NCBI RefSeq assembly: GCF_002813445.1
Contig: NZ_PHHD01000001.1
Coordinates: 1,302,001 to 1,366,000, forward strand
Reading direction: 5' to 3'
Length of the DNA stretch: 64,000 bases
From: Pseudomonas tolaasii NCPPB 2192
GTDB taxonomy: Bacteria; Pseudomonadota; Gammaproteobacteria; Pseudomonadales; Pseudomonadaceae
Within the stretch, counting starts at the first letter, position 1, and each line of letters starts with the position of its first letter. This document shows positions 18,573-27,632 of the stretch, in pieces. The position numbers were made by a program, and so were the translations under genes. The notes below the pieces were generated by a model. It was not told the origin of the DNA. It ran no database searches and saw only the letters and a list, made by a program, of their open reading frames with translations.

Positions 18573-20519
18573 ATGCTTTTTAACCAAGCCTCACGCCTCG
18601 CCAAAATCACCAGCCCCCTCGGGCCGGATGTGCTGTTGCTCAACGAAATGGGCGGCGGTGAAGAGCTGGGCAGGCTGTTCAACTATGAGCTGCAACTGAC
18701 GTCTCTGGACGCCAATATCGACCTCAATCAGTTGCTCGGTAAACCCATGAGCGTGGGCCTGCAATTGGCAGATGGCGGTGAGCGGCACTTCCACGGCATC
18801 GTCGCGCGGTGCAGCCAGAACATTGATCAGGGCCAGTTCGCCAGTTATCAGGTCACGTTGCGCCCATGGTTGTGGCTGCTGAGCCGTACCTCGGACTGCC
18901 GGATTTTCCAGAACCTGAGCATCCCGCAGATCATCAAGCAGGTGTTTCGCGACCTGGGTTTTTCCGACTTCGAAGACGCCCTGAGTCGGCCCTATCGCGA
19001 GTGGGAATACTGCGTGCAGTACCGCGAAACCAGCTTCGATTTCGTCAGCCGCCTGATGGAGCAGGAAGGCATTTACTACTTCTTCCGCCACGAACAGGAC
19101 CGCCATGTGCTGGTGCTGGCCGATGCCTACGGCGCCCACACCACGGTGCCGGGCTACGCGTCGATTCCGTACTACCCCAAGGACGAGCAGCAACGCGAAC
19201 GCGACCATATGCACAACTGGCACCTGGCGCAGGAAGTACAGCCGGGCTCGCTGGAACTCAACGACTACGACTTCCAGCGCCCGAGCGCCAGCATCGACGT
19301 GCGCTCGGCCATGCCGCGCCCGCACGCCGCCGGTGACTATCCGCTGTACGACTACCCCGGCACGTATGTGCAAAGCGCCGACGGCGAACACTACGCGCGC
19401 ACCCGCATCGAAGCCCTGCAAACCCTGCATGAGCAGATCGAATTTGCCGGCAACGCGCGTGGCCTGGGCTCGGGGCATCTGTTCAGCCTCACCGGCTTCA
19501 GCCGCCAGGACCAGAACCGCGAATACCTGATCGTCGGTTGCCGTTATTACATCGTGCAGGAAAGCCTGGAAAGCGGCGGCGGCTCGGGTTCGGCGCAGTT
19601 CGAGAGCAGCCTGACCTGCATGGACGCCCAGCAAAGCTTCCGCCCGTTGGCCAGCACCCATCGCCCCATCGTCAAAGGCCCGCAGACCGCGCTGGTGGTG
19701 GGCCCCAAAGGCGAGGAAATCTGGACCGACCAGTACGGCCGCGTGAAGGTGCACTTCTATTGGGACCGCCACGATCAGTCCAACGAAAACAGCTCGTGCT
19801 GGATTCGTGTGTCGCAATCCTGGGCCGGCAAGAACTGGGGCTCGATGCAGATTCCGCGCATCGGCCAGGAAGTGATTGTGAGCTTCCTGGAAGGCGACCC
19901 CGACCGGCCGATCATCACCGGGCGCGTCTATAACGCCGAGCAGACCGTGCCCTACGACCTGCCGGAAAACGCCACCCAGAGCGGCATGAAAAGCCGTTCG
20001 AGCAAAGGCGGCTCGCCGGCCAACTTCAATGAAATCCGCATGGAGGACAAGAAGGGCCTGGAGCAGCTGTACATCCATGCCGAGCGCAATCAGGACATCG
20101 TGGTGGAGGTGGATGAAAGCCACTCGGTGGGGCATGACCGTAACAAGAGTATTGGCCATAACGAGACGGTGACGATTGGCAATAACCGCGTGCGGGTAGT
20201 GCGCAATAACGACACCGTTTTAGTGGGCGGGGCCAAGTCCGACAGCGCTGCCACCACCTATACCGTCGAGGCGGGCGACAGCATTCGCCTGGTATGCGGC
20301 GACAGTGTGATTGAGCTGAAGGCAGGCGGAGACATCAACCTGACCTGTGCTTCGTTCAACCTGTTTTCCTCGGGCAGCAGCAAGATCCAGACAAAGGGCA
20401 AACTGGATATCAACCTGGGCAGCGACAAGGGCACCTCGCCCGGTAATCAGGGCAAGCAAGCCACGATCCACAACGCCGTCGAGTCAAAATTCCCCGGCAA
20501 GCCCGGCGCCGGTCAATAA
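18573..20519 (+). CDS. vgrG: T6SS spike protein VgrG (TssI)
   Basis: 648 residues from the ATG at 18573; a GTG at 18528 extends the frame only into the REP element. gp27-like and gp5-like regions are complete, with YVQYRETSFDFVSRLMEQEG-type motif (CVQYRETSFDFVSRLMEQEG), WTDQYGRVKVHFYWDRHD and SWAGKNWGSMQIPRIGQEV. It ends in the beta-helical VGHDRNKSIGHNE repeats with no added C-terminal enzyme domain, so it is a structural spike. It directly precedes the Eag chaperone and Rhs-PAAR effector, and is the expected carrier for that effector. Confidence 0.96.
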   Translation: MLFNQASRLAKITSPLGPDVLLLNEMGGGEELGRLFNYELQLTSLDANIDLNQLLGKPMSVGLQLADGGERHFHGIVARCSQNIDQGQFASYQVTLRPWLWLLSRTSDCRIFQNLSIPQIIKQVFRDLGFSDFEDALSRPYREWEYCVQYRETSFDFVSRLMEQEGIYYFFRHEQDRHVLVLADAYGAHTTVPGYASIPYYPKDEQQRERDHMHNWHLAQEVQPGSLELNDYDFQRPSASIDVRSAMPRPHAAGDYPLYDYPGTYVQSADGEHYARTRIEALQTLHEQIEFAGNARGLGSGHLFSLTGFSRQDQNREYLIVGCRYYIVQESLESGGGSGSAQFESSLTCMDAQQSFRPLASTHRPIVKGPQTALVVGPKGEEIWTDQYGRVKVHFYWDRHDQSNENSSCWIRVSQSWAGKNWGSMQIPRIGQEVIVSFLEGDPDRPIITGRVYNAEQTVPYDLPENATQSGMKSRSSKGGSPANFNEIRMEDKKGLEQLYIHAERNQDIVVEVDESHSVGHDRNKSIGHNETVTIGNNRVRVVRNNDTVLVGGAKSDSAATTYTVEAGDSIRLVCGDSVIELKAGGDINLTCASFNLFSSGSSKIQTKGKLDINLGSDKGTSPGNQGKQATIHNAVESKFPGKPGAGQ

Positions 20520-20534
20520 CGAGATTTTTCCGCC

Positions 20535-20969
20535 ATGAATTACCTGATTAACGAAGCCCAATTCACCCTGCCCGATGCCGAAGTACAGGACACCTCGATC
20601 AACATTCTCAAGTTCGCCAAGCTGGGCACCACACTGGTGGTCAGCCGCAGCCCTTTGGCGGACGGTGAGGACCTGCAAAGCAATTTCGAAGGCCAATTGA
20701 AGAAGCTCGAACAGCAGGTCAAAGACCTTCGCTATTCACCAGCGCAAGCCGTCAAAGTCGGCCCCGCGCAGGATATCGACGCCTTTGAGGTGCAGAACCG
20801 CTTCAACAAAGGCAGCGACAACATTTATCAGTATCAGTTGGCGATGCAGATACCCGGCACCCGCCGCCTGATTGCGCTGAGTTACGTCAAGACCCTGCCC
20901 CTGGGGCCCGCCGAAGCGGCGCACTGGGCAACGCTTAAAAGCACCCTCAACTTCCTCGCCGCACCTTGA
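20535..20969 (+). CDS. DUF1795 (EagR/DcrB-like) T6SS effector chaperone
   Basis: 144 residues of the DUF1795 family: INEAQFTLPDAEVQDTSINI at the start and RLIALSYVKTLPLG near the end. In other systems these Eag proteins form dimers that shield the N-terminal membrane segments of prePAAR effectors and help load them on VgrG. The gene lies 15 bases after vgrG and 14 bases before an Rhs protein that carries both the prePAAR motif and hydrophobic segments, so this is very likely its dedicated chaperone. No signal peptide is seen, consistent with a cytoplasmic role. Confidence 0.88.
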   Translation: MNYLINEAQFTLPDAEVQDTSINILKFAKLGTTLVVSRSPLADGEDLQSNFEGQLKKLEQQVKDLRYSPAQAVKVGPAQDIDAFEVQNRFNKGSDNIYQYQLAMQIPGTRRLIALSYVKTLPLGPAEAAHWATLKSTLNFLAAP

Positions 20970-20983
20970 GCCGAGCCTGAGCC

Positions 20984-23900
20984 ATGAGTGAAGACCTCTG
21001 GGCTGCCCGCGAAGGCGACGCACTGCTGCATACCTCGGTGATGGCCGATATTCTCGGCGGTGTGCTGGAAGTGGCGGCCTATGCGGCGATCACGACCGTA
21101 GGCTGCCTGGCCGTAGCAGGGGCGGTGTTCCTCGCGACCGGTGCGACCATCGCCACAGGCGGCGTTGCATTGGTTCTGGTCGTAGGCGCAGTCGTCGGCA
21201 TCACCGCCGGGCTCACGGGGGCTGATCTGAAGATATCCAGTTGGTGCGAGTCCGCCGCCAACTGGGTGTTTCCGCCGGTGATCGATGCCTTTATCACCAG
21301 CGGCTCGGACGACGTTTTCATCAACGGTAAAAAGGCCGCCCGGGCCGCCGGCAAGATGCTGGCTGTTCCGGTCGCGCCCAGCGAGCCGCCAGAGCCCGGT
21401 TTCCTGGACATGGCCGGGGAGTTTTTTTCGCAGATGTGGCGCCCGACAGTCGCCTCCCCTGCCGCGGGCACCGTGCCTTGCCTGCTTGACACGGTTGCAT
21501 GCACCAAACACCCACCCATGCCTCTGCAATTTATTGCGGAGGGCTCAAGCTCCGTGTTCATCAATGGGCAGCCGGCGGCGCGCAGCGGTGATCGCAGTAC
21601 CTGTGACGCGAAGATTGGGACAGCCAAGGGGCTGATCTCGCCGGATGTGCGCATCGGCGGCGAGACCCTTGTGGTGCAGGAGATTCGCAGCGGGAAAACC
21701 CCCGGCGTGGGCTTGGCGATTGCCGTGGTGATGGCGTTGCGGGGCAACGTGAAATGTTTTTGGACCAAGCTGCCGTGCTTGATTGGCGGCTTGCTGGTGG
21801 GTGGCGCCGTCTCTTACGCGACCAGCAAGGTCACCTCTGCGCTCAAGAGTGCCATCAACGGCTCGCCCAACCCGGTGCACAGCGCGACCGGGGCCAAGAT
21901 CCTGGGCGGGGAAGAGGAGCTGGACTTCGTACTGCCGGGATTGCTTCCAATAGATTGGCAACGCTTCTACAGCAGCCTCGACACACGTCAGGATGGCCTG
22001 TTCGGCGCGGGCTGGAGCGTTTCGTATGAGGTATCGGTCGAGATAGACGCTGACGAAAACCTGTTCTACATCGATGAACAGGGACGTCGCCTGGAGATCG
22101 GTTACATCCCCCTGTCCGGCGGCGCGTTCGACCCGGGCGAAGGCCTTGCGGTCAGGCGCAGTGGCGACGGCGCGGTACTGATCGAAAGCATCGACGGCCT
22201 GTATCGGCTGTTCGAGCCGGACCCGCTGAACCGCTCGCGGATGCGCTTGCAGCTACTGGGCGATCGCAATGAAGGGCGGATTTTCCTCGATTACGACCCT
22301 CAAGGGCGGCTGTCTCGCCTGCGCGACACCCATGATTTGATGCATGTAGAACTGAGCTATTCGGCCGAACACCCAAGGCGTGTGAGCCATATCGAACGGC
22401 GTTACCTGCGCCAGGCACATTTCGATGCGCGCAGTGATGTGCTCGTCAGTTACCGCTATGACAGCAACGGCGACCTGGCCGAAGTGTTGGACGTGCAAGG
22501 GACGACCCTTCGACGCTTTGCCTACGACTCCGGCAGGCGCATGGCCGAGCATCAATTACCGAGTGGTTTGCGCTGTTTCTACCACTGGGACGAAATACCT
22601 GGGCCAGATGGCCCGCAATGGCGCGTCAGCCGGCACTGGACAGATGCAGGTGATGAATACGCCTTCGACTACGACCTGGAGGCCGGCATTACCCGCGTGA
22701 CCGACGGCCTGATGCGGGTCAGCACGCGGCATTGGAACCCGCAGTACCAGATCACTCGCTACGTCGATAACCTGGGCCACACGTGGCAATTCGACTGGAA
22801 CGAAGACCGCCAATGGGTGGGCGCAATCGACCCGCAAAACGGCCAGTGGCGCTTCAGTTATGACGCATCCGGCAACTTGAGTAGCGTGACCGACCCACTG
22901 GCCAGAAGCAGCGGCACACAGTGGCTGGCCCATTGGGCATTGCCCGAGGTGGAAACCGACCCGGCAGGCAACAGTTGGTATTACCGCTACGACTCGCGTG
23001 GCAACTGCATTGAAGAAATCGACCCTCTGGGCAACAGCACACGCTATGTCTACGACGGATTCGGCCAGCCGGTTCGTATCATCGATGCCACGGAAAAAAC
23101 CAGAACACTGCACTGGAACGAATGGAGCCAATTGGTCGAGGAAGTGGATTGCTCGGGGTATCCCACGCGTTATCAATACGATGCGTTTGGCAATCGGGTG
23201 GTGCAAACCAATGCCGAGGGCGAGTCAGTGCGCTACCGGTACGGGCCTCGGGGTCTGTTGCTGGAGTGCCAGCTCCCGGATGGCCGCGTAGAGCAATTTC
23301 AACGTAGCGCCAGTGGTTATCTGACAGCCTATGTCGACCCCGCAGGTAGCACCACGCGCTATGCCTATGACGTACGCGGTCAGGTCAGGCAGCGCTGGGA
23401 TGCGCATAACCGCACAGTCATGTTTGATCACGACGCCTACGGACGACTGCGCAAGCTGACCAATGAGAACGGTGAAAGCTATCGTTTTGAGTGGGATGCG
23501 GCCGACCGCATGGTGCAGCAGCAAGACCTTGACCAGAGCCGGCGCTGCTACATCTATGACCCGCTGGATGATGTCGTAGCCGTGGACTACCAGCCCGGGA
23601 CGGAAGGCGAACCGGTAGCACCGCTGTCACACCAGTTTCAGCGGGATCCCGTTGGCCGCCTGGTCAGCAAAGTCACCGAGGACGGCACCACTGCCTACGA
23701 GCACGATCTGAACGACCAACTGATCGGTGTCACGCTCACGGCGCCTGATGGTAGCGAGCAGTCACTTGGTTTCAGCTATGACGCCCTGGGACAGTTGCTT
23801 GAAGAGAAAAGCGCGGCGGGAGCCGTGCAGCATCGTTACGACGAACTGGGAAACCTGATTCAAACCGGCTTGCCCGACGGTCGATGGCTGAACCGTCTGT

Positions 23901-25318
23901 ATTACGGCAGCGGCCACCTGCATCAGTTGAATCTTGATGGAAGCGTCATCAGTGACTTCGACCGCGACCGCCTGCATCGCGAAGTGCAGCGCACTCAAGG
24001 TCAACTCAAGACGAGTACCGCCTACGATCGAAGTGGAAGGGTCCGCTCGCGTCAGCGCCGCAGCATCGACCAACCGTGGCAGTTACCACCCTTGGTCGAG
24101 ACCGATTACAGCTACGACCCCAGCGACAATCTGATCGGGCGTCGTCGTACTGACCGTCAAGAGCATCTGGGCTACGACAGTACGGGCCGTATTCTTGCGA
24201 GCCATCAGGTGGGGCACAGCGAAACCTATGCTTACGATGCCGCAGCCAATTTGCTCGACAACCCGGTCCAAGGGGGTCTGGTAAGGCATAACCGGCTGCT
24301 CACGTATCAGGACAAACGTTACAAGTACGACGCCCTTGGGCGGATGATTGAAAAGCGCAGTGCCGTTCGCGGTTTGCAGCGTTTTGTTTACGACGCCGAA
24401 AGTCGGCTGGTTGAAGTGCGCAATGGAAACGGCAGTGTGGTCAGGATGACCTATGACCCACTGGGGCGACGCATCGAAAAAACCGAGCATGCCGCCGATG
24501 GCCGCCCACTCGGCGTGACGCGATTCACCTGGGATGGCTTACGCCTGTTGCAGGAACATAAACATAGCCAGACCAGCCTCTACATTTACCAAGACTATGG
24601 CTACGAACCCCTTGCCCGCGTTGACGGGACTGGGCCGTTGCAGAAAATCCGCTACTACCATAACGACCTCAACGGCTTGCCGGAGCAGCTCACCGAGGCC
24701 GATGGCCATGATGTTTGGCACGCGACTTATCAGGTGTGGGGTAATACGCGAGAGGAAGTGCGCGAAGCGTATTTTCTTGAAGAGCAGAACCTGCGGTTCC
24801 AGGGGCAGTATCTGGACCGGGAGACGGGGCTGCATTTCAATACGCTGAGGTTCTATGATCCGGATGTAGGGCGGTTTACTACGCCGGATCCGATTGGACT
24901 CGAAGGCGGATTGAACACTTACGCTTACTCACCCAACCCGCTTATGTGGTCAGACCCACTGGGCTTGGCGCCCTGCGCCAAGAAGGTGGAGGCCTTGCGC
25001 AATGGACCTCAAAAAACTGTCGTGAAAGTGAAAACCAAGAAAGAAGCAAACGAGCTTTTGGCCGAAGCATTTCCTAATAGCCAAAAAGTTAGAGGCATTG
25101 GGTCGCAGGACGCCCAAGGCATAAGAAAGAAAAATAAAATGGATCAATTCAAAAAGAGAGACGGGAAAGTTCGATACAGAAAAGATTATCCTATCAACAA
25201 GGAAACAGGTCGAGTTTATGGGCACGATGACCCTAAAGGCACAGGACATGGCGAGTTGCCACACGTCAACATTAAACGAGCCGACGGAACAATGGTTCGC
25301 ATTGATATCACGGGGTAA
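20984..25318 (+). CDS. prePAAR-PAAR-Rhs T6SS effector with unassigned C-terminal toxin
   Basis: 1444 residues. The N-terminus carries prePAAR AAREGDALLH (about residues 7-16, pattern AARxxDxxxH), a hydrophobic block at about 25-80 and a second near 245-285. PAAR-type sequence (about 100-240, two VFING motifs) lies between them. The Rhs shell starts near 294 (NPVHSATGAKILGGEEELDF) with many YD repeats, and ends with the cleavage motif DPLGL at 1324-1328. The final 116 residues (24968-25315) are Lys-rich, AT-rich in DNA and end in GHGELPHVNIKRADG. I cannot assign this tip to a named toxin family. Delivery by VgrG at 18573 and protection by the gene at 25322 are inferred from position. Confidence 0.95.
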   Translation: MSEDLWAAREGDALLHTSVMADILGGVLEVAAYAAITTVGCLAVAGAVFLATGATIATGGVALVLVVGAVVGITAGLTGADLKISSWCESAANWVFPPVIDAFITSGSDDVFINGKKAARAAGKMLAVPVAPSEPPEPGFLDMAGEFFSQMWRPTVASPAAGTVPCLLDTVACTKHPPMPLQFIAEGSSSVFINGQPAARSGDRSTCDAKIGTAKGLISPDVRIGGETLVVQEIRSGKTPGVGLAIAVVMALRGNVKCFWTKLPCLIGGLLVGGAVSYATSKVTSALKSAINGSPNPVHSATGAKILGGEEELDFVLPGLLPIDWQRFYSSLDTRQDGLFGAGWSVSYEVSVEIDADENLFYIDEQGRRLEIGYIPLSGGAFDPGEGLAVRRSGDGAVLIESIDGLYRLFEPDPLNRSRMRLQLLGDRNEGRIFLDYDPQGRLSRLRDTHDLMHVELSYSAEHPRRVSHIERRYLRQAHFDARSDVLVSYRYDSNGDLAEVLDVQGTTLRRFAYDSGRRMAEHQLPSGLRCFYHWDEIPGPDGPQWRVSRHWTDAGDEYAFDYDLEAGITRVTDGLMRVSTRHWNPQYQITRYVDNLGHTWQFDWNEDRQWVGAIDPQNGQWRFSYDASGNLSSVTDPLARSSGTQWLAHWALPEVETDPAGNSWYYRYDSRGNCIEEIDPLGNSTRYVYDGFGQPVRIIDATEKTRTLHWNEWSQLVEEVDCSGYPTRYQYDAFGNRVVQTNAEGESVRYRYGPRGLLLECQLPDGRVEQFQRSASGYLTAYVDPAGSTTRYAYDVRGQVRQRWDAHNRTVMFDHDAYGRLRKLTNENGESYRFEWDAADRMVQQQDLDQSRRCYIYDPLDDVVAVDYQPGTEGEPVAPLSHQFQRDPVGRLVSKVTEDGTTAYEHDLNDQLIGVTLTAPDGSEQSLGFSYDALGQLLEEKSAAGAVQHRYDELGNLIQTGLPDGRWLNRLYYGSGHLHQLNLDGSVISDFDRDRLHREVQRTQGQLKTSTAYDRSGRVRSRQRRSIDQPWQLPPLVETDYSYDPSDNLIGRRRTDRQEHLGYDSTGRILASHQVGHSETYAYDAAANLLDNPVQGGLVRHNRLLTYQDKRYKYDALGRMIEKRSAVRGLQRFVYDAESRLVEVRNGNGSVVRMTYDPLGRRIEKTEHAADGRPLGVTRFTWDGLRLLQEHKHSQTSLYIYQDYGYEPLARVDGTGPLQKIRYYHNDLNGLPEQLTEADGHDVWHATYQVWGNTREEVREAYFLEEQNLRFQGQYLDRETGLHFNTLRFYDPDVGRFTTPDPIGLEGGLNTYAYSPNPLMWSDPLGLAPCAKKVEALRNGPQKTVVKVKTKKEANELLAEAFPNSQKVRGIGSQDAQGIRKKNKMDQFKKRDGKVRYRKDYPINKETGRVYGHDDPKGTGHGELPHVNIKRADGTMVRIDITG

Positions 25319-25321
25319 AAT

Positions 25322-25609
25322 ATGAATAAACTAATAGAAGCACTCGACGCTGGAAAGCGCCGTGGATACGAGGAAATACGCAATATAGATGGGGATCCAT
25401 TTATATTTCAATACGCCTTAAAAAAACAGAATGATATTTATCACACTTATTTTTTCTCAATCGAAGAGTCTAAAATTGATATGATTGAGGATAACGAGAA
25501 CGAAGAACTTAAAACATTTGGGAATTTAAACGCCGCACTGACTTATCTTATAAACAAAGGTGCAGTAATAGAGAAATTCTCAGCAATGAAAACCACATTA
25601 CCGTTTTAA
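25322..25609 (+). CDS. Probable cognate immunity protein of the Rhs toxin
   Basis: 95 residues, acidic, no signal peptide or membrane segment, therefore likely cytoplasmic. The start lies three bases after the rhs stop. The short sequence (LIEALDAGKRRGYEEIRNID, YFFSIEESKIDMIEDNENEE) is not one I can place in a named Imm family. Position, small size, acidic charge opposite a Lys-rich toxin and the same low GC content all point to the antitoxin partner. Function is inferred, not shown. Confidence 0.7.
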   Translation: MNKLIEALDAGKRRGYEEIRNIDGDPFIFQYALKKQNDIYHTYFFSIEESKIDMIEDNENEELKTFGNLNAALTYLINKGAVIEKFSAMKTTLPF

Positions 25610-25620
25610 AGAGCTATTAG

Positions 25621-25965
25621 ATGGTAATGCTGATGCCAGCAGAATTCATACTGTCCTTTGAGGACACCAATAGGTACGCGGCTCATCTCGACCAGATAAA
25701 ACAGAAGATCACCCGCCTCGAGACCTTTTCCGAACGTTTTCAAGACCGAAAGTTTCGGTTGGCATGCATTGAGCCCAGAAGCCCAAGTGATTGGAGCTAC
25801 TATGTACGCCTGTTTTTAGAACAAGAACGTATTTCTCTGAAGATCAGCGCCCATCCGATAAGTGTCGAGCAGAATCTTTCTGTGCTTTTTGAATGGATCA
25901 GGTCCTGTACTCGTATCTCGCTTTTGAGAAGTCAAGTAAAAGCAAAAAACCAACATGAAAAATAG
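25621..25965 (+). CDS. Hypothetical protein in the immunity cluster
   Basis: 114 residues; ATGs at 25621, 25627 and 25633 are all possible and none has a strong ribosome site. The sequence has no membrane segment; it contains LSFEDTNRYAAHLDQIKQKI and ends in a basic tail. I do not recognise the family. It starts 11 bases after the probable immunity gene and its 3' end overlaps the next gene by 11 bases, so the three are likely one transcript. It could be an additional (orphan) immunity gene kept from an earlier toxin tip. Confidence 0.55.
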   Translation: MVMLMPAEFILSFEDTNRYAAHLDQIKQKITRLETFSERFQDRKFRLACIEPRSPSDWSYYVRLFLEQERISLKISAHPISVEQNLSVLFEWIRSCTRISLLRSQVKAKNQHEK

Positions 25966-26338
25966 TTATCACTTAAATAAACTCCAAAAGGTCGAATTGA
26001 GCCTGAATGAAAATAAGGAATACATATCCTCATTTTTGCTAAAAACTACGTTATCGGGAGAGATAATCGAAACCTTCGATTCACTTGCAGATCTGAGAAT
26101 TCATCTGAACTCAGACCTCTACTACGTTGCACACAACCTTGTTGCACGCAAAGGGGGAAAAATTATCTTTAAAGGGGAGCTCTATAAAGCAACACTAAGT
26201 GATCTTCTCGAATTTCTTGGCGACTCTATAAAATCTAACGACTTGAGAGAACTATTAATCTCTCCCGTTAAAGCGTATCCCAATAGCAAAGTGTTTTACT
26301 GTACAGAAGACGCGTTTTATATGTACGCAGCAGAGTAA
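25955..26338 (+). CDS. Hypothetical protein in the immunity cluster
   Basis: 127 residues, AT-rich codon use (many AAA, ATA, TTA) unlike the T6SS core. No signal peptide; predicted soluble. Contains SSFLLKTTLSGEIIETFDSL and ends VFYCTEDAFYMYAAE. I do not recognise the family. It overlaps the 25621 gene by 11 bases (coupled translation). Likely an orphan immunity or accessory gene, judged only by location downstream of an Rhs effector and by composition. Confidence 0.55.
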   Translation: MKNSYHLNKLQKVELSLNENKEYISSFLLKTTLSGEIIETFDSLADLRIHLNSDLYYVAHNLVARKGGKIIFKGELYKATLSDLLEFLGDSIKSNDLRELLISPVKAYPNSKVFYCTEDAFYMYAAE

Positions 26339-26358
26339 AATGGAGCAGCGTTATGTAG

Positions 26359-26454
26359 ATTGATGGTCCTCAAAAATATAAAATAAATCTGTCAACTTTA
26401 CCTTCGCTCGGAACTCAGGAAGGAAGCGCTGGACCCCGCCTCCGCCCTAAATAA
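26359..26454 (+). pseudogene. Possible 31-codon tail of a displaced Rhs toxin tip
   Basis: An open stretch without its own start runs from just after a TAG at 26356 to a TAA at 26452-26454, beginning IDGPQKYKINLSTLPSLG. It ends 21 bases before the next gene, the usual distance between a toxin end and its immunity gene. I read it tentatively as the remnant of an older Rhs C-terminal tip whose immunity gene survives at 26476. The evidence is only the reading frame and position. Confidence 0.3.
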
Positions 26455-26475
26455 GATTTTGAGGAAGGTCGACTG

Positions 26476-27062
26476 ATGAATTACTTCAAACTCAATCCGA
26501 ATGTCGCCAGTAAGCAGTGGGAGGGTTACGTCAACCTCGGAGAGCTTATTTACAGGGGGGAGGAAGTTGATGACGTAGAGCTATCCAACAGCCGAAAGCC
26601 TTGCACGCTGAGGCCTCTGCGCTATGACATTCTTGTCGATGGGAAAACTGCTCCGGTCAACACCATCGGAGCGGATTTTTTTGTTTTCGATGAGTCTCTT
26701 GAGGGCTGGATAGCCTCAAGGCTGAACACGTGCAATACCTGCCTATCACCCACGAAAGCCAAAAAGTGCGTTATCGGCTCCTTCATGCCTACCACCACGT
26801 GGATTGCATCGATTGGGCCGCTTCCGACTATGAAGTCTGGCCCGAAGACCATGTGATCAAGGAGTGGCAGAATCCGAAAGGCCGCTTTTTTTTCGAGCCC
26901 GTCCTGATCGCAGAAAAGATCCCTGAAACGGCCGAAGTCTTTCGCTTAGAGGGTTGGGGCGGGGCGTTCAACATCGTCATTTGTGAAGCATATAAAGAGA
27001 AATTGCTCGCCCTGGATTTTGATCACTCTTTTCTGGAGTTTCACCCCATCACACTGGTGTAA
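26476..27062 (+). pseudogene. Frameshifted immunity-like gene (Imm11/DUF1629-like)
   Basis: Two overlapping frames make one protein if a single base is restored near 26713-26717. Frame one (from MNYFKLNPNVASKQWEGYV) reads VFDESLEGWIA, and the other continues LKAEHVQYLPITHESQKVRY to the TAA at 27062. Adding one C gives exactly 195 residues. The pattern (conserved DFFVFDES, then YHHVDCIDWAASDYEVWPED) resembles Imm11/DUF1629-type immunity proteins, recognised from memory only. Either a true recent inactivation or a sequencing error; the rest of the reading frame is intact, so decay would be recent. Confidence 0.65.
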
Positions 27063-27094
27063 CAGGAAGGTTCTCGCCTTTTCGCATCAACAAA

Positions 27095-27128
27095 AAATGG
27101 GCACCCAACCCAGTCGGCGTGCCCATTT
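27095..27128 (-). terminator. Rho-independent terminator of the HU gene
   Basis: AAATGGGCAC (27095-27104) pairs with GTGCCCATTT (27119-27128). Read on the minus strand the stem is followed by a T-rich run (TTTTTTG at 27091-27097). It lies 38 bases past the stop of the HU gene at 27166. Confidence 0.85.
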
Positions 27129-27165
27129 CCCTTACTATTCCGCCTCCCTTCAGACGGTCCTGCTC

Positions 27166-27441
27166 TTACGGGTTGACGCTGTCTTTGAGCGACTTGCCCG
27201 GCTTGAACGCAACGGTGTTGCTGGCCTTGATTTTCACCGGCTCGCCGGTTTGCGGGTTTTTGCCGGTGCGGGCGCCGCGGTGGCGCTGCAGGAAGGTGCC
27301 GAAGCCAACCAGGGTGACGCTGTCCTTGCGGTGCAGGGCGCCGGTGATTTCTTCGAGAACGGCGTTGAGTACGCGATTGGCCTGTTCTTTGGTGAGATCC
27401 GCTTTTTCAGCGATGGCGGCTGCGAGTTCTGGTTTACGCAT
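27166..27441 (-). CDS. hupA: HU-family DNA-binding protein
   Basis: 91 residues. MRKPELAAAIAEKADLTKEQ is the dimerisation helix region, and the DNA-binding arm carries GFGTFLQRHRGARTGKNPQTG followed by FKPGKSLKDSV. HU bends and compacts DNA as a dimer. The neighbouring rubredoxin reductase and rubredoxin genes are the same as beside hupA in P. aeruginosa, which is my reason for the symbol; pseudomonads have more than one HU gene. A terminator follows. The 190-base gap upstream contains two small hairpins (27482-27502 and 27512-27533). Confidence 0.9.
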   Translation of the reverse strand: MRKPELAAAIAEKADLTKEQANRVLNAVLEEITGALHRKDSVTLVGFGTFLQRHRGARTGKNPQTGEPVKIKASNTVAFKPGKSLKDSVNP

Positions 27442-27632
27442 ATGTGAAGCCTCTTTGACGGTTTTTTGTTGTTATGTCCGTGCTGCTCTCTGGTGGAGCA
27501 GCGCCCAAGGCGCCGCAGGCTCTACTCTGCGGCAGACGGGAGTGAGGATGGCATGCCCCAGTGCGCCGCGCCAGTCTCGCGGCGACCTTTCTGGGGGTAA
27601 GAACGTGCTGATTCCGACAGAACGACCGGTAT

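Noticed and set aside
25000..27062. Insertion sequence or prophage remnant as the source of the AT-rich stretch
   Set aside because: No transposase, integrase, inverted ends or target duplication seen; exchange of Rhs tips explains the low GC.
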